DNA of 64,000 nucleotides from the NCBI GenBank assembly GCA_028564705.1, contig JAPXFQ010002824.1, positions 1,578,501 through 1,642,500 on the forward strand, in the 5' to 3' direction. The stretch is from Apricaphanius iberus. Lineage: Eukaryota > Chordata > Actinopteri > Cyprinodontiformes > Aphaniidae. The notes beneath the pieces were generated by a model. It saw only the letters and a list, made by a program, of their open reading frames with translations. It was not told the origin of the DNA and ran no database searches. The position numbers and the translations under genes are program-made. Every line of letters starts with the position of its first letter. Within the stretch, counting starts at the first letter, position 1. Shown in pieces: positions 62,403 through 64,000 of the stretch.

Positions 62403-64000
62403 CTGTGAGAGGAGAGCAGAGTAAACACACATGAGACACATTCCTGTAACAGACCAGGCATATATGTAACTGATCCTGTACAATGCTTCTAGCAGACTAA
62501 GACGACTTGAAAAGAAAAAAACTTGAAAGTTCTGTACTGACAATAAGAGCTCAGTTACTACCCTACAGATATGTTTTTATAAATTCTCTCTAAGGGTGGC
62601 AGAATGTTAAATGTCCCAACTTCCTCCTCTGCTCCAGATAATTCCTCATTTAATTCTTCACATCATGAACACATATTCATGATGGAGACTTTGCCATCTC
62701 TAATATCTTATGTGCCAATTGTAATAAATTGTTGGTGTTCGTTATCTAAACCAATAATTCTGCATAGATTTTTTGGTTGAATGTTTTTTTTTTAAATACA
62801 TATTGCTCAGTTTCAGTTTTTAAACTGAAATGTGACATGAATAATCATGTTCATGTGATAAGATGAAGGGTTCTTCGGCTGGACTGGTGGGCGTTATGTG
62901 ATTTGATGAAGACTACCTGTATCTTGTAGCAGAAAGCCATAAGAGGAGCGAGGAGCAGGTATTATGCTAACATTATGGGGATCCTAACTCTCCTCCCCTT
63001 CTGGTGTATTTCGAATGTGTTTGTCAAGTGATTTGGGATTTATTTTATTGTAAAAAAGTGCAAATAAAATGCCTAGCAATCAGAAGTCGCATATATGACG
63101 TCAGGGCGCTAACGCCAGCTAGCACTAAAAACCATCACCGAGACCTTGTAGAGCTTCTGCAGCACAGCTGACACTTTCCACATGGACAAATTTATAGAGG
63201 TTTTCTTGCGTTTAACGCTGCTTTTTTCATCATGGAGGCTACGGCCTTTTGTCTCCTTTAGTTGTAGTCCACAAAGTGTTTTTACACAAAACCTAAAGTA
63301 AGTTTTGCCACTGGTCGAAAAGCAGCATTTTCTCTGCATCAAAATGTGTCTTTAAAATTCAAAGACATCATATGTTCGATTCATGGCACATTTCAAAATG
63401 GATCAGAGAATAACATTCTTCGCTTTCATTTTTTGGCTATAGGGGACCCATGGACTGGAAGTAGAAAGGAGTGACTTAGGCTCCCTAACATCTAATTTGA
63501 CAAATTAGCGCACCCTAAACCAAAACATGATGCTGCCCTCTCTTGGCTGCATTTCTCACAAATGATCTATTTGTTCTGCCATGCAGCTGGAGCAGGTTGT
63601 GGGGATCACCAGTTCCACTCTTATTTTTTGGATTGAAGCCTCTGTGCTATGATCCAGGATAAAATGTCATCTAGAGCTTCATTGAAATATGGTCTTCCTC
63701 AGGGTTGTATTTTAGACCCCCTTTTGTTTTCATTATATAACCTTCCATTGGGTGAAATTTTTAGAATACACAGGATCTCATTTGAGTTCTATGCCGAGGA
63801 TAGCCAGTTTTATGAATTCTTTTAACCAAATATCTCCCTTCAGCCACTTCTGGTCAGGCAATGCTGGCAGTCAGTTTTCTCCACTAAAATAATTGTAAGA
63901 CTGAGTCGGTTTTGATTACACCATCTGTAAAGGTGTGGCCACATCTACCATTGTGGACACTGAGGTCCAGACCACTGTTTTTTTTGCTGAGTATTTTATG
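62403..64000 (-). other. Intron of the unrecognised gene (part)
   Basis: No further exon can be supported up to the right edge. Contains a LINE fragment at 63.64-63.99 kb. A 77-codon open frame at 63109-63342 has no recognisable homology. Confidence 0.5.
63640..63990 (+). mobile_element. LINE reverse-transcriptase fragment
   Basis: Reads LPQGCILDPLLF, then NLPLGEIFRIHRISFEFYAE and DSQFYEF with small breaks. This is the fish LINE RT core around the (Y/F)ADD box, here altered to YAED. The last part runs to the window edge. Confidence 0.72.

Noticed and set aside
63109..63342. 77-codon minus-strand frame near the right edge
   Set aside because: No homology or splice agreement with the neighbouring exons of the unrecognised gene.

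Overview
The window is vertebrate genomic DNA, almost certainly from a teleost fish. It has long, AT-rich, intron-broken genes with GT-AG splice sites, many Tc1-like, hAT-like and Harbinger-like transposon remains of fish type, fish-type LINE reverse-transcriptase fragments, and abundant microsatellites. The species cannot be named from the sequence alone. All recognisable host genes lie on the minus strand, so the genes read from high to low coordinates.

Layout, left to right. (1) 1-1.6 kb: first coding exon, part of intron 1 and the promoter side of an RBM24-type RNA-binding protein gene; the rest lies off the left edge. (2) 4.2-55.0 kb: a complete kif13a gene (kinesin-3 motor). I could place 40 coding exons (39 plus an 11-codon cassette). 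Their lengths add to 5,892 nt, that is 1,963 codons plus stop, with no frame break at any junction. They include a 13-nt microexon at the end of a 20.6-kb intron and a C-terminal CAP-Gly domain. (3) 54.9-55.4 kb: GC-rich 5' region of kif13a. (4) 57.3-58.5 kb: a single-exon nhlrc1 (malin, RING plus NHL repeats). (5) 61.6-62.4 kb: the last two coding exons of an unrecognised gene that continues beyond the right edge.

The order rbm24 - kif13a - nhlrc1 recalls the human 6p22.3 neighbourhood as I remember it, which together with motor-domain residues supports the KIF13A rather than KIF13B assignment. This makes the CAP-Gly tail notable, because mammalian KIF13A as I recall it lacks that domain.

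Mobile DNA is confined to introns and intergenic spacers. There is one readable but broken Tc1-type element (19.56-20.9 kb), several older Tc1-like relics on both strands, three hAT-type non-autonomous elements with 8-bp target duplications (two exact, one 7/8), one Harbinger-like MITE with TAA flanks, and LINE RT fragments. There are no tRNA or rRNA genes, CRISPR arrays or bacterial-type operons. I found no new multi-gene system; the most interesting material is the kif13a gene architecture.
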